From NCBI RefSeq assembly GCF_017874035.1, contig NZ_JAGGKV010000013.1, positions 124,001 through 188,000 of the forward strand: a stretch of DNA of 64,000 nucleotides. Direction: 5' to 3'. The position numbers and the translations under genes are program-made. This stretch comes from Paenibacillus aceris (GTDB lineage: Bacteria > Bacillota > Bacilli > Paenibacillales > NBRC-103111). Below are positions 55,937 to 64,000 of this stretch, piece after piece. The notes below the pieces were generated by a model. The model saw only the letters and a program-made list of their open reading frames with translations, searched no databases and had not been told where the DNA came from. Within the stretch, counting starts at the first letter, position 1; the number at the start of each line of letters is the position of its first letter.

Positions 55937-56045
55937 CAAACAGCAAGATCGCGATATGAGATGAACAACTTCTGAACACTGTGCGCGCTTCCGAATTGGT
56001 ATAATTTGACGCATGAACGTTATAACAACCAAGGAGGCTATCACG

Positions 56046-57122
56046 ATGCAGCAAGTTATCGATCCTTCACAGCTCAAGAAAATTGCCGACAACGTATACG
56101 CATACATGGTTCGCGAGCACACCGGCAAGTCGTCCGACATGAACGAAGCCGACTGCCACGGCAGCGACTGGGGCACCGACATTCATAACTGGGACTGGAA
56201 TCCCGGCGTAGGCATAATTGCGATCTCGCATTACTACGACCATATGAAGCGCCCCGACGTGCTGGCGTACCTCGAGTCGTGGCTGAACAGAAACAAGAGC
56301 AAGGCGCGCAAATTCGAGCACGTCAACGTCATGACGCCGTTCGCAATTTACCCGGAAATGTACGAGCGCACCGGCGATCCGGAATACAAGGATGTTGCAC
56401 TCGACTACGCCAACTGGATCGTGAAGCATGCGCCGCGTACGCTGACCGGCACGTTCCAGCATGGCGGCAATCTGGTTCAGGAAGTATGGGCCGATACGAT
56501 CTTCATGGTCGTCCTGTTCTTGTCCCGGCTGGCGAAGCTGACGGGCAGCAAGGCGCTGGCTGACGAGGCGGCGACGCAGCTGCTGCAGCATTTTCAATTG
56601 CTGCAGGACCCGGAGACCGGCGTTCTGTTCCACGGCTACCAATGCGAGAACAAGGACCATATGTCCGCGGCGCGCTGGACGCGCGGTAACGCCTGGCTTA
56701 CGGTCGGCACGCCGCTCATTTTGGAGCAAATCGCCGGACTGACCGACGTGGCGAGCGAGCTGAACGAGCGGTACCGCCGCATGATTGACGGGCTGCTTCG
56801 CTACCAGGCGGATAACGGTCTGTGGCATACGGTGATGGACGAGCCGACTTATTACCAGGAGACGAGCGGCAGCGCCGGTATTGCGTGCGGCATCGCCAAG
56901 GCGATCAAGCAAGGGCTGCTGCCTGTCTCGTACAAGTCGGCGGCTGACAAGACGCTGCAAGGCGTGCTTACGATGATTCAGGACGACGGTGAAGTGACTG
57001 GCGTATCCGGCGGTACGCCGATTATGCACACAGTGGAGGAATACAACCAGCTGTCGTGTTACCCGACACTGTACGGGCAAGGGCTCACGCTCATGCTGCT
57101 GTCGGAATATTATGCGTTTTAA
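56046..57122 (+). CDS. GH105-type unsaturated glycuronyl hydrolase, cytoplasmic
   Basis: 358 residues, no signal peptide. Family enzymes remove the 4,5-unsaturated uronic acid that lyases leave at the non-reducing end, by hydrating the double bond. The (alpha/alpha)6 barrel shows WDWNPGVGIIAI, QEVWADTIFMVV with the likely catalytic Asp150 (equivalent to YteR Asp143), ARWTRGNAWLTVG and YQETSGSAGIACGIA, all typical of GH105/GH88. ATG 56046 is chosen because AAGGAGG lies nine bases upstream; the frame is open to 56013. It is the natural intracellular partner of the secreted PL8 lyase encoded just upstream. An inverted repeat GTCCCAGC/GCTGGGAC follows at 57139-57168 without a T run. Confidence 0.88.
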   Translation: MQQVIDPSQLKKIADNVYAYMVREHTGKSSDMNEADCHGSDWGTDIHNWDWNPGVGIIAISHYYDHMKRPDVLAYLESWLNRNKSKARKFEHVNVMTPFAIYPEMYERTGDPEYKDVALDYANWIVKHAPRTLTGTFQHGGNLVQEVWADTIFMVVLFLSRLAKLTGSKALADEAATQLLQHFQLLQDPETGVLFHGYQCENKDHMSAARWTRGNAWLTVGTPLILEQIAGLTDVASELNERYRRMIDGLLRYQADNGLWHTVMDEPTYYQETSGSAGIACGIAKAIKQGLLPVSYKSAADKTLQGVLTMIQDDGEVTGVSGGTPIMHTVEEYNQLSCYPTLYGQGLTLMLLSEYYAF

Positions 57123-57194
57123 ATCAGAACGAACTACAGTCCCAGCCGAATCGAAGCCGAGCTGGGACGGCGATCTCCTTGTGAACGGGGTGGC

Positions 57195-57440
57195 TATTTA
57201 ATTTAGACATACCACTACGACCTCAACCGCTTCGAGCCGCAGATGATCGACGATTTGAAAAGATATTTCGACGGTAAGCTGTACGCGCTTCCGCTGTATC
57301 TTTTTCGCCGGGAAGCCGGCAACGAATCCGTTGCCGGGTCAAACGAGCGTGTATCGAGCATTGTTGGAGACATGGAGGCGATTGCCGCCAAAAACAAAGA
57401 CGTGAACACGCTGCTCCTCGAAGTTGATGGGCGTTTCAAG
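57195..57440 (+). pseudogene. solute-binding protein remnant with large internal deletion
   Basis: Reads RFEPQMIDDLKRYFDGKLYA (near 57228), part of the ligand-binding region of Paenibacillus sugar-binding lipoproteins, then within about 35 codons AAKNKDVNTLLLEVDGRF, which resembles their extreme C-terminus. Signal peptide and most of the body are missing. It runs straight into the truncated gene at 57464, so a deletion appears to have fused two remnants. Confidence 0.6.
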
Positions 57441-57463
57441 AAACGACGCTGTTCTGGCACAAC

Positions 57464-58363
57464 ATGGCGTACACGCATAAGCTTATTTTCGAGCAAAACC
57501 TCGCCATGGAGCGCAAGTACGGCATTAACATCAACAACGAGATAATGAAGGAAGCGCGTTACGTGAATGAATGCCGGAAGATAGGCGTAACGCCGGAGCC
57601 GTGCCGGTGCTGCCACTATTTGAGCCGCGTTGACAAAATCACATACAAGTCGCCGAACTATATGCTCAGCTGCGCGCAGGACTTCCGCAAAGGCGAGCGC
57701 GGCTTTCAGCAGCACATCTGGCAGGCGACGCTGGACGATGGTATCGCCGTCTTCACGACGCATCCCGGCGCGACGCAGGAGGGCGCAGGCCGCCCCGATC
57801 TGTGGTCGGGCAACGCGACGCACCCGCGCGCCGTCCAGCACGGCAATACGGTGCTCTGCCTGTACCGCATCCCGGCTGACAGCAAGCTGCCGTATTCGCA
57901 CGCGCATTTTCCGCGCAGCCAGTTCGACGAGGTTTGCGAAGTCGGCGGCTGGCTGTTCGGCCGCAAGGGCGGCGGCTACGTCGGCTTGTACTCGCAGCAC
58001 GGATACCGCTGGAGCGGGCGTGCCGATCTCGCCGACATCGAGATCATTTGCGACGCGCTGCACAACGGATGGATTTGCCAGCTAGGCAGCCGCGACGAGC
58101 ATGGTGCGTTCAAGCAGTTCGTCAGCGCCGTGCTGAGCCGCGACGTCGAGACGACGGACGGCGGCGCGCTCCGCTACGTGACGCCGGACGGTCGCTCGAT
58201 GGAGTGGGGCTGGGACGGCGAACTACTCGAGGACGGCGAGCCGGTGCGCATCTCCGGCTACAAGCGGTTCGAGAACGGCTACTGCACAGCCGACCGGTAC
58301 AGTGGCGTCTACAGCATCTCGCAGGGCGGCGAGACGCTGACGCTTGATTTCTCGAAGTTATAG
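57464..58363 (+). CDS. C-terminal part of an unrecognised enzyme, probably 5'-truncated
   Basis: 299 residues, no signal peptide. A helical start (MAYTHKLIFEQNLAMERKYG) leads into a beta-rich body (GFQQHIWQATLDDGIAVFTT; HGNTVLCLYRIP; EVGGWLFGRKGGGYVGLYSQ; GWICQLGSRDEHGAFKQFVS), similar in feel to the C-terminal beta-sandwich that follows an alpha-helical catalytic domain in heparinase-like and related polysaccharide enzymes. The same frame is open further upstream into the binding-protein remnant (LFWHNMAYTHK), and no ribosome binding site is seen before the ATG. Most likely the 3' part of a larger gene, expressed poorly or not at all. Codon use is G+C-rich as in its neighbours. Confidence 0.5.
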   Translation: MAYTHKLIFEQNLAMERKYGININNEIMKEARYVNECRKIGVTPEPCRCCHYLSRVDKITYKSPNYMLSCAQDFRKGERGFQQHIWQATLDDGIAVFTTHPGATQEGAGRPDLWSGNATHPRAVQHGNTVLCLYRIPADSKLPYSHAHFPRSQFDEVCEVGGWLFGRKGGGYVGLYSQHGYRWSGRADLADIEIICDALHNGWICQLGSRDEHGAFKQFVSAVLSRDVETTDGGALRYVTPDGRSMEWGWDGELLEDGEPVRISGYKRFENGYCTADRYSGVYSISQGGETLTLDFSKL

Positions 58364-58392
58364 AGGGGCAATTGACGAGAAAAGAATGGCAT

Positions 58393-58439
58393 AAAGAAGC
58401 TGATGGAACGCTTAAACTGCGTCCCGTCAGCTTCTTTTG
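58393..58439 (+). terminator. intrinsic terminator after the truncated gene
   Basis: AGAAGCTGATGG pairs with CCGTCAGCTTCT (one G-U), inner ACGC/GCGT, then TTTT. Confidence 0.8.
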
Positions 58440-58896
58440 TTGTTAGCGTCGTCATCCACTTGAGAAGCTTGTCCAGTAAAATAATGATTCAAATTTACAA
58501 ATTTATGATCGGATTGTAAATAAGAAACTGCTGTCTTTAACATCAATGATCCTGTTGTTTCGCAGAATTAATTGGATTTGAAGCAGATTAATTTGGACAG
58601 AAATTTGCATAATTAGTCTAGTATTCATAAATATACAGTCATGTTCAAGTTTACATGTGCAATTCATACTTTTAAATATTTTAGGTGAGAATAGAACGTT
58701 TGTTCGAGAGGAAGATTTATACAGTTGTCGAAATATAAGGACGAGAAATAGCGAATATTACCTATCTTTTCTTAGGCTTCTGGGCAACGGTACCGCAATT
58801 CTATATGGCAGGAATAGGCTATATTGCGGTCAAGAATCACTTTCTATATGAAAAGCTTGGGGCTGACACCAATTTACGAATGGGGAATAGGCAACG
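58440..58896 (+). promoter_or_regulatory. upstream region of the third sensor regulator
   Basis: A+T-rich, without a convincing gene. TTTACA at 58650-58655 and TAAATA at 58673-58678 with a 17-base gap are a weak promoter candidate. ATTCTATATGG and GGCTATATTGCGG at 58798-58833 resemble strings around the leader hairpin at 61140-61230. Confidence 0.3.
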
Positions 58897-61128
58897 ATGG
58901 AATGGAAACTTACATTAAAGCGCACCACCTACATGCAGTGGCTGATTTCCTATATGCCGGTGTTTTTCATCTCCATGGCGTCGTTAATCCTGATTTTCTT
59001 CATGATCTTGTTCAAAGTTTCGGAGAATGAATCGTTAAATGCCAATAAGCTGTATGCCCGCCAAGTGCAGCAAACGATCGATACGACGTTCCGTTTGTCT
59101 GAGCAGTTGGTCGTTCAGGAGGTCATCTCGGATGACAAGTTAAAGCAGTTTCTAACCTCCGCCGAAATGCCCGGTACCTTGGAAATGTTCGAAATGTCGG
59201 AGAAGATCCGGCAGCTCATTTTTACGACGCCATTGGTCGATTCGATCTATCTGTACCGGGAAAACGACCGTTCGGTCTTCGGTGCCAACGGGATGTTTAC
59301 CCTGGACAGCTTCGGTGATCGAGATTTCATCCAGGATGCGCTCGACGGAAAGGTGATCGGGTGGTCCGACGCACGGAAATTCAAAGAGTTTCAGGGCAAC
59401 AGCTCCGCGGAGAAGGACGTCGTTTCGTTGGCCAGGGAGGTGCCCGGGTTTACCGGGCATCATGCCCTTATCATGATTAATGTTCAGGTCTCCGCGATAC
59501 CGACGTGGTTGAAAAGCACAATCGACTCCGATATCAGTGAGTTCTTGTTGAAGGACAAGTTGCATAACGATTTGTTGGCATCCAGGAAGGAGCCCAGCTT
59601 GGAGAAATCGCCTTCGGTTGCGATCAAATCTTCCTATACGGGATGGGTGCTATTGTCTCAGTTAAGAAACAAGCACCTGTTTCAGCAATTATCGTTGTTT
59701 ACTTACCTCTGGTTTAGCTTGGCGGTCCTTGCTATGATGCTGGGCATGTTCTGGATGAGGCACTCGATTCGCCGAAATTATCGTCCGATTCAGTCGATCC
59801 TGGATCAGATCCATGAAGGCTATGGTCAACGTCCCGGGAATGAATTGGATTTCATCCAATCCGCCCTGCACACGTACGCCGAAGAATCCCGCCATTACCA
59901 GAGTCAAAAGTCGGAGACTCTGTTTCAACGTAGACAAGCGGCCGTAAACGACCTGCTGAGCGGGGATCGGGTTCTGCAAGGTTCGCTTTGGCAAGCGGAG
60001 AAGCAGGCGCTGGAATGTCCGATCGAGGAAGAAACGCTTTCCGTCGTTGTGGTTGAGATTGACCGGTATCACGAATTTAAGGCCGAATACAATCCGAAGG
60101 ATCAGTCTCTTCTGAAATTTGTGATTACGAATGTTGCCAAGGAGTGTGCGGAACAGAACGGATTCCCGACGCTGTCCGCTTGGGTGGGAGACCATCAACT
60201 GGGAATCCTCGTCTTTATCGAGAGCAAGCATGATGCCTGGGAGGAATCGATACGTGGTTTCTGTGAGCAGCTGCGACTATGGGTCGAATCCCAACTGGCA
60301 TTCACGATCAGCTGCGCGTATGGTCCGGAAATGGCAATCGAAGCGGTTCATCTCAGCTATAAATCGGCGCAGGAGCGGCTTGGTTATAAAATGGTGCTGG
60401 GCAATAATCGCCTGCTGAATATGACGGAGATCCTTGCGGTTTCCGCCGATACGGAAACCCTGTTTTATGAAGATGTGAGAAAGGTTCGGAAAATTGTGAT
60501 CGATTTTCGCGGGGGGAGGGGCGAGTGGTTACCGGCGCTGACGGAGGTGTTTTCGGCGATTCGCGCGCGATGTCCGCAAAGGGAAGATATCCGAAGCTTT
60601 ATGACCTACATGCAAATTCAATTTACCAGGGACATGATGGAGCTTCCGGGAGACATCCAGGTCTACTGGAAAAGTCATGTGTTGCCCCGCATGATGGAAC
60701 TTATTGAACAATCGGAGCTCTTGGGGGAGTTCGAGGGAAGATGGGTGCAGCTCCTGCAGGCCGCCGAAACGCACATTGGCCAAATGAAGGAACACAGGCA
60801 TGAGCGAGAGCTTGTAAGCAGGATCCGGGAGTACATTGCGGAGCATTATATGGATTACGATCTGTCTCTGACTACGGTTAGCGATCATTTTCATATACCG
60901 GCCAAGAAGTTGAGTCGAATCTTCAAGGAAGAGTACGGCGAGAAGTTCGTGGATGTTGTGGCCCTGACCCGGATGGAGAGGGCGAAGGAATTGCTGGAAC
61001 AATCCGATGAACCGGTTCAAGAGATCGCGAATCGCGTCGGCTATTACCATTCCATCTCGTTCATTCAAGCATTCAAGAAGCTGACCGGGGTAACACCCGG
61101 ACAATTCCGGTTGCAAATACGCCAGTAA
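58897..61128 (+). CDS. membrane sensor / AraC-type transcriptional regulator
   Basis: 743 residues: membrane segment about 15-39, extracellular sensor, second membrane segment about 270-290 (LWFSLAVLAMMLGMFW), cytoplasmic region, and AraC DNA-binding domain at about 640-740 (LTTVSDHFHIPAKKLSRIFK; IANRVGYYHSISFIQAFKKL; GVTPGQFR). Same type as the regulators at 2553 and 25306 but only distantly similar. It lies before the third transporter set (61290-64000), in the same direction, and should control it. Its last codons and the following leader are duplicated, in decayed form, at 49171. The ribosome binding site before ATG 58897 is weak. Confidence 0.87.
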   Translation: MEWKLTLKRTTYMQWLISYMPVFFISMASLILIFFMILFKVSENESLNANKLYARQVQQTIDTTFRLSEQLVVQEVISDDKLKQFLTSAEMPGTLEMFEMSEKIRQLIFTTPLVDSIYLYRENDRSVFGANGMFTLDSFGDRDFIQDALDGKVIGWSDARKFKEFQGNSSAEKDVVSLAREVPGFTGHHALIMINVQVSAIPTWLKSTIDSDISEFLLKDKLHNDLLASRKEPSLEKSPSVAIKSSYTGWVLLSQLRNKHLFQQLSLFTYLWFSLAVLAMMLGMFWMRHSIRRNYRPIQSILDQIHEGYGQRPGNELDFIQSALHTYAEESRHYQSQKSETLFQRRQAAVNDLLSGDRVLQGSLWQAEKQALECPIEEETLSVVVVEIDRYHEFKAEYNPKDQSLLKFVITNVAKECAEQNGFPTLSAWVGDHQLGILVFIESKHDAWEESIRGFCEQLRLWVESQLAFTISCAYGPEMAIEAVHLSYKSAQERLGYKMVLGNNRLLNMTEILAVSADTETLFYEDVRKVRKIVIDFRGGRGEWLPALTEVFSAIRARCPQREDIRSFMTYMQIQFTRDMMELPGDIQVYWKSHVLPRMMELIEQSELLGEFEGRWVQLLQAAETHIGQMKEHRHERELVSRIREYIAEHYMDYDLSLTTVSDHFHIPAKKLSRIFKEEYGEKFVDVVALTRMERAKELLEQSDEPVQEIANRVGYYHSISFIQAFKKLTGVTPGQFRLQIRQ

Positions 61129-61160
61129 CTCCGTTCTATATGTGCGGAAAATTCTATATA

Positions 61161-61195
61161 GCGCCGCGGTTTCCCACAGACGGAAGCCGCGGCGC
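61161..61195 (+). ncRNA. leader hairpin between regulator and permease genes
   Basis: GCGCCGCGG (61161-61169) pairs with CCGCGGCGC (61187-61195) around a 17-base loop. Further pairing is possible between ATATAGCG just upstream and CGCTATAT near 61217-61224, giving an alternative structure. The decayed copy at 49231 shows a compensating base change in both arms. No T run follows, so it is not a plain terminator; it may be an mRNA processing or stability element. Confidence 0.5.
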
Positions 61196-61289
61196 TTATT
61201 CTATATGCGGCGAAAACGCTATATTGCCTGCAAACCAGAAAAGCAGCATAGTGAAGTTGTACCAGTAATCTAGCGGAGGAGTGGGCAGC

Positions 61290-62246
61290 ATGCTTACGGA
61301 AAGTCGTGTAGAAAGACATGCGGAAAGAATCGAGTGGCGGTGGCGGTGGTGGTCGCGAATAATCGGCAGTCCCCAATTCCCTCTTTATATCATGTTTCTA
61401 CCTGTCATCGTATATTTTGTCATCTTTAAATACGGCCCCATGCTCGGTTTGATCGTCGCCTTCAAGGACTATAACTTTCGAGACGGGATTTTCGGGAGTC
61501 CCTGGGCGGGAATGAAATATTTTCAGATGCTTGGGGAAGCGCCGCAAACCTTTCAGATTGTTCGAAACACCTTGCTGCTCAGTTTGTTAAGCATTTTCGG
61601 GGGGTTCGCGTTCCCCGTCGCTCTTGCGGTCATGATCAACGAAGTGCGGAAAGCATGGTTTAAACGGATCGTACAAACGTTAATTTACTTGCCACATTTT
61701 TTCTCGTGGGTAATCGTGGGAGGCATTTTCGTCACGATATTTTCCCAGCAGTCGGGGGTTGTCAATCACGTTTTGAACGCCATGACGCATAACGCGTATC
61801 CATTCTTGTATAAGCCGGTTTCCTGGGTTGCCATCTTCATCGGGGCGGGGATTTGGAAAGAAGCCGGGTTCACTGCGATCATCTATTTGGCCGCGCTCAT
61901 GAATATCGATCCGAGCTTATATGAAGCCTCCGAAATCGACGGCGCCGGCAAATGGAAGCAGATCTGGCACATTACGCTGCCGGGGCTCCAACCCACCATG
62001 GTGCTGATGCTCATTCTGGCGATGGGACATGTCCTGGATGTGGGGTTTGATCAGGTCTACGTGCTACAGAATGAAACCGTATCCGATATCGCAGAGGTGA
62101 TCAGTACGTACATTTACCGTGTAGGGCTTCAGGGGAACCAGATCAGTTTGACGACTGCGCTCGGACTCTTCGAATCTCTCGTTGCCTTCATCCTGGTCAT
62201 CCTCACCAATGCGATCGCGCGGAAATTCAATAAGGAGCTGTTCTAG
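61290..62246 (+). CDS. sugar ABC-transporter permease, LplB-type
   Basis: 318 residues, about six spans, first span around YIMFLPVIVYFVIFKYGPML. The family loop FKDYNFRDGIFGSPWAG and the EAA loop YEASEIDGAGKWKQIWHITL are present. ATG 61290 is chosen, ten bases after GGAGG; a GTG at 61281 is too close to that site. The stop codon directly abuts the ATG of the next permease, so the two are translationally coupled. More distant from the other two permease sets than those are from each other. Confidence 0.88.
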   Translation: MLTESRVERHAERIEWRWRWWSRIIGSPQFPLYIMFLPVIVYFVIFKYGPMLGLIVAFKDYNFRDGIFGSPWAGMKYFQMLGEAPQTFQIVRNTLLLSLLSIFGGFAFPVALAVMINEVRKAWFKRIVQTLIYLPHFFSWVIVGGIFVTIFSQQSGVVNHVLNAMTHNAYPFLYKPVSWVAIFIGAGIWKEAGFTAIIYLAALMNIDPSLYEASEIDGAGKWKQIWHITLPGLQPTMVLMLILAMGHVLDVGFDQVYVLQNETVSDIAEVISTYIYRVGLQGNQISLTTALGLFESLVAFILVILTNAIARKFNKELF

Positions 62247-63122
62247 ATGAAAATCACCAGAGAAGAGAAGATGTTTCATGTTTTGAATTACTCGCTGCTC
62301 CTGCTGTGCGGCATGCTCTGCCTGGCGCCGCTGATCCATATCGCGGCGTTGTCCGTCAGCGACCCTCACGAGGTAACCTCCGGACACGTCAGCTTATGGC
62401 CGGTCGGTTGGAGCATGCAGTCTTTCGTGAAGCTGGTTGAGGGAACGAATATTGTCCGAGCGTTCGGCAATAACGTGCTGATGACCGTCGTTGGGACGTT
62501 GTGCAGCATGGGGTTCACCGTTCTTGCCGCTTATCCGTTGTCGCGAACCGTTTTTAAGGGCAGGAAAGCTTATACCATGGCGATTCTGTTTACCATGATG
62601 TTCAATGGAGGTTTGATTCCGACGTATCTGTTGGTCAAATCGCTCCATTTGTTAAACACCTATTGGTCCATCTGGATTCCGGGTCTCGTCAGCGTATTCA
62701 ATATGCTGATCATGAAATCGTTCATGGAGGAAATACCACGGGAGCTGGACGAGGCAGCGAAAATGGACGGCTGCGGGGAGTGGCGATACTTGGCGCAAGT
62801 GGTATTGCCGCTTTCCGTTCCGGTGATGGCTACATTAACGTTGTTCTACGCAGTGGGGTATTGGAATGTGTTCTTCAGCGTCCTGATGTATATAACGGAC
62901 GCCAATAAATTCAATTTGACGGTTGTTGTTCAGAATATGGTTCAGAATTCGACTCTTCTCCAATCCTTGAACAATTTTGAGCCTCAGGAGCTATCAGCGA
63001 TTACGCCTGAAGGGATTAAAGCCGCAGCGATCATCCTGCTGATCGCTCCCTGGCTCCTCGTGTACCCGTTTCTGCAAAAATATTTTGTGAAGGGCGCCAG
63101 GCTCGGTGCGGTGAAGGGGTAA
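62247..63122 (+). CDS. sugar ABC-transporter permease, YtcP/AraQ-type
   Basis: 291 residues with the subfamily loop FNGGLIPTYLLVKSLHLLN, EAA loop LDEAAKMDGCGEWRYLAQVV and terminal FLQKYFVKGARLGAVKG. Starts immediately after the stop of the preceding permease. Followed after 90 bases by a binding-protein gene. Confidence 0.88.
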   Translation: MKITREEKMFHVLNYSLLLLCGMLCLAPLIHIAALSVSDPHEVTSGHVSLWPVGWSMQSFVKLVEGTNIVRAFGNNVLMTVVGTLCSMGFTVLAAYPLSRTVFKGRKAYTMAILFTMMFNGGLIPTYLLVKSLHLLNTYWSIWIPGLVSVFNMLIMKSFMEEIPRELDEAAKMDGCGEWRYLAQVVLPLSVPVMATLTLFYAVGYWNVFFSVLMYITDANKFNLTVVVQNMVQNSTLLQSLNNFEPQELSAITPEGIKAAAIILLIAPWLLVYPFLQKYFVKGARLGAVKG

Positions 63123-63212
63123 ATCTTCAATTTTTTGAAAGGGGTGATGCCGTACTTCAGGGAAAGGCCGATTGTGTCGCGATTCATATTAAATTTGGAG
63201 GGGTTACCAGCA

Positions 63213-64000
63213 ATGAAAATGAACCGAAAGCTTTACGCTACAGCCACGATAATGTCCACAGCGCTTCTCCTGTTTACGGCATGCAGCGGCAAATCGCTGG
63301 ATCAGGCGAGCAGCAAACCTTCCTCGACGGACGCAGGCATGTCTAGCGCCACCCCAGCGACGAAGCGCGGGAACATCGCAGTCTCGATTTATGACCGGGG
63401 CAATATTCCGGCCGAAGAAGGGACGGTGGTCAATAACCGCTGGACCAAATGGGTGAATGAGAAAGGTCCGGCGAATGTGACGTTCGTTCCGATTGCCCGC
63501 GCCGATTCGGTCAAGAAATTCAATGTGCTCATCGCCTCCAATTCCGCGCCGGATTTGATCATGGAGTACGATACGAATTTCCGCAATCAGCTGTATGCGA
63601 ATAAGTCCATTATTCCGCTTGATGACCTGATTGCGAAGTACAGCACCAACTATAAGAAACTTCTCGATGAGTACCCGCAGCTGAAGAAGGCGGGCATCAA
63701 ATCCGACGGCAAGCTGTATGAGGTGGGGCGCGTCTCCCCGGCATTGCCGCAAGATGCGCTGGTGATCCGGAAAGACTGGCTCAAAAAATTGAATTTGAGC
63801 GTTCCGACCAATGTCGATGAGCTGTATCAAGTGTTGAAGGCTTTCGCGGATAAAGATCCGGACGGCGACGGGGTCAAAAATACGTTCGGGATCAGTATGG
63901 TGGGCGTCGGTGCCGGTACAAGCGTTGGTCCCGGCAGCGCTCTCGCCTTAGACGTCATCTTCCAGAATGTCGGCTGGGTTCTCGACAACGGCAAGGTAGT
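63213..64000 (+). CDS. ABC-transporter solute-binding lipoprotein, 3' end outside window
   Basis: Frame open to the last base: 262 complete codons are visible. Signal peptide with lipobox FTAC (Cys24) and a Ser/Thr-rich tether to about residue 48. The binding fold begins NIAVSIYDRGNIPAEEGTVV, continues with APDLIMEYDTNFRNQLY and GKLYEVGRV, and includes DKDPDGDGVKNTFGIS, the EF-hand-like calcium loop common in this LipO-type binding-protein group. It is a different subfamily from the DUF3502-type receptors at 5138, 8848 and 29806. TTGGAGGGG precedes the ATG. Confidence 0.87.
   Translation, partial: MKMNRKLYATATIMSTALLLFTACSGKSLDQASSKPSSTDAGMSSATPATKRGNIAVSIYDRGNIPAEEGTVVNNRWTKWVNEKGPANVTFVPIARADSVKKFNVLIASNSAPDLIMEYDTNFRNQLYANKSIIPLDDLIAKYSTNYKKLLDEYPQLKKAGIKSDGKLYEVGRVSPALPQDALVIRKDWLKKLNLSVPTNVDELYQVLKAFADKDPDGDGVKNTFGISMVGVGAGTSVGPGSALALDVIFQNVGWVLDNGKV

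Noticed and set aside
56067-57080. 337-codon open frame on the minus strand
   Set aside because: Lies entirely inside the GH105 gene, is Arg/Val/Leu-rich as expected for an antisense frame of G+C-rich DNA, and has no motif or ribosome binding site.
57215-58363. Several long frames on both strands in the G+C-rich block
   Set aside because: Only the 57464-58363 frame gives a plausible protein; the others are Arg/Ala-rich shadows.
58657-58851. 64-codon frame upstream of the third sensor regulator
   Set aside because: No ribosome binding site and random-looking composition; treated as non-coding leader.

Overview
The window looks like chromosomal DNA of a Paenibacillaceae-type Gram-positive bacterium (Paenibacillus or a close relative). 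This rests on strong AGGAGG ribosome binding sites, lipoprotein solute-binding proteins with a DUF3502-like C-terminus, paired LplB/YtcP-type sugar permeases with no ATPase gene, membrane-bound AraC-type regulators, S-layer-homology (SLH) proteins and intrinsic terminators. The species cannot be named from the sequence alone. Almost everything is devoted to capturing and degrading a complex, probably acidic and deoxysugar- or galactose-containing polysaccharide.

Layout. 1-1777: end of a class I mannose-6-phosphate isomerase gene and a ROK-family sugar kinase. 1872-4907 (minus strand): a truncated AraC-type protein and a full membrane sensor/AraC regulator, divergent from 5138-10431, a transporter operon of binding protein, permease, permease, second binding protein. 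10790-25006: two giant secreted GH29-like proteins and a small cohesin-SLH surface protein. 25306-31353: a second sensor/AraC regulator and a complete permease/permease/binding-protein set. 31550-42955: two giant secreted beta-helix (GH141-like) proteins and a second cohesin-SLH protein. 43414-48901: cytoplasmic GH35 beta-galactosidase, an unrecognised 758-residue probable alpha/alpha-barrel protein and a Gfo/Idh/MocA oxidoreductase. 48902-50250: a patchwork of decayed gene pieces. 50305-54402: a secreted PL8 polysaccharide lyase. 54630-58363: a visibly G+C-richer block with an AraC regulator, a GH105 unsaturated glycuronyl hydrolase and several gene remnants. 58897-64000: a third sensor/AraC regulator and a third transporter set, cut by the window end.

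The most notable system is extracellular. Five large enzymes each carry both a cohesin and a dockerin at the C-terminus, and four of them have a FIVAR module in between. Two separate small proteins combine one cohesin with three SLH domains. In a classical cellulosome the cohesins sit on a scaffoldin and the dockerins on enzymes. Here each enzyme could bind the next one head to tail, and the cohesin-SLH proteins could tether the chain to the cell wall, so no long scaffoldin would be needed. This assembly model is inference; the domain layout is read from the sequence. The shared C-terminal cassette is spread by recent duplication or gene conversion: the last 1.68 kb of the two GH29-like genes is nearly identical, and the two beta-helix genes share about 0.83 kb.

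Proposed flow: cell-surface enzymes (PL8, GH29-like, GH141-like) release oligosaccharides, the lipoprotein/permease sets import them using an ATPase encoded elsewhere, and the cytoplasmic GH35, GH105 and oxidoreductase finish the breakdown. Each transporter block has its own sensor/AraC regulator. Old mobile-element traces (an IS1182-type transposase remnant and a probable group II intron remnant placed just after a terminator) and several decayed copies of local genes show repeated rearrangement.
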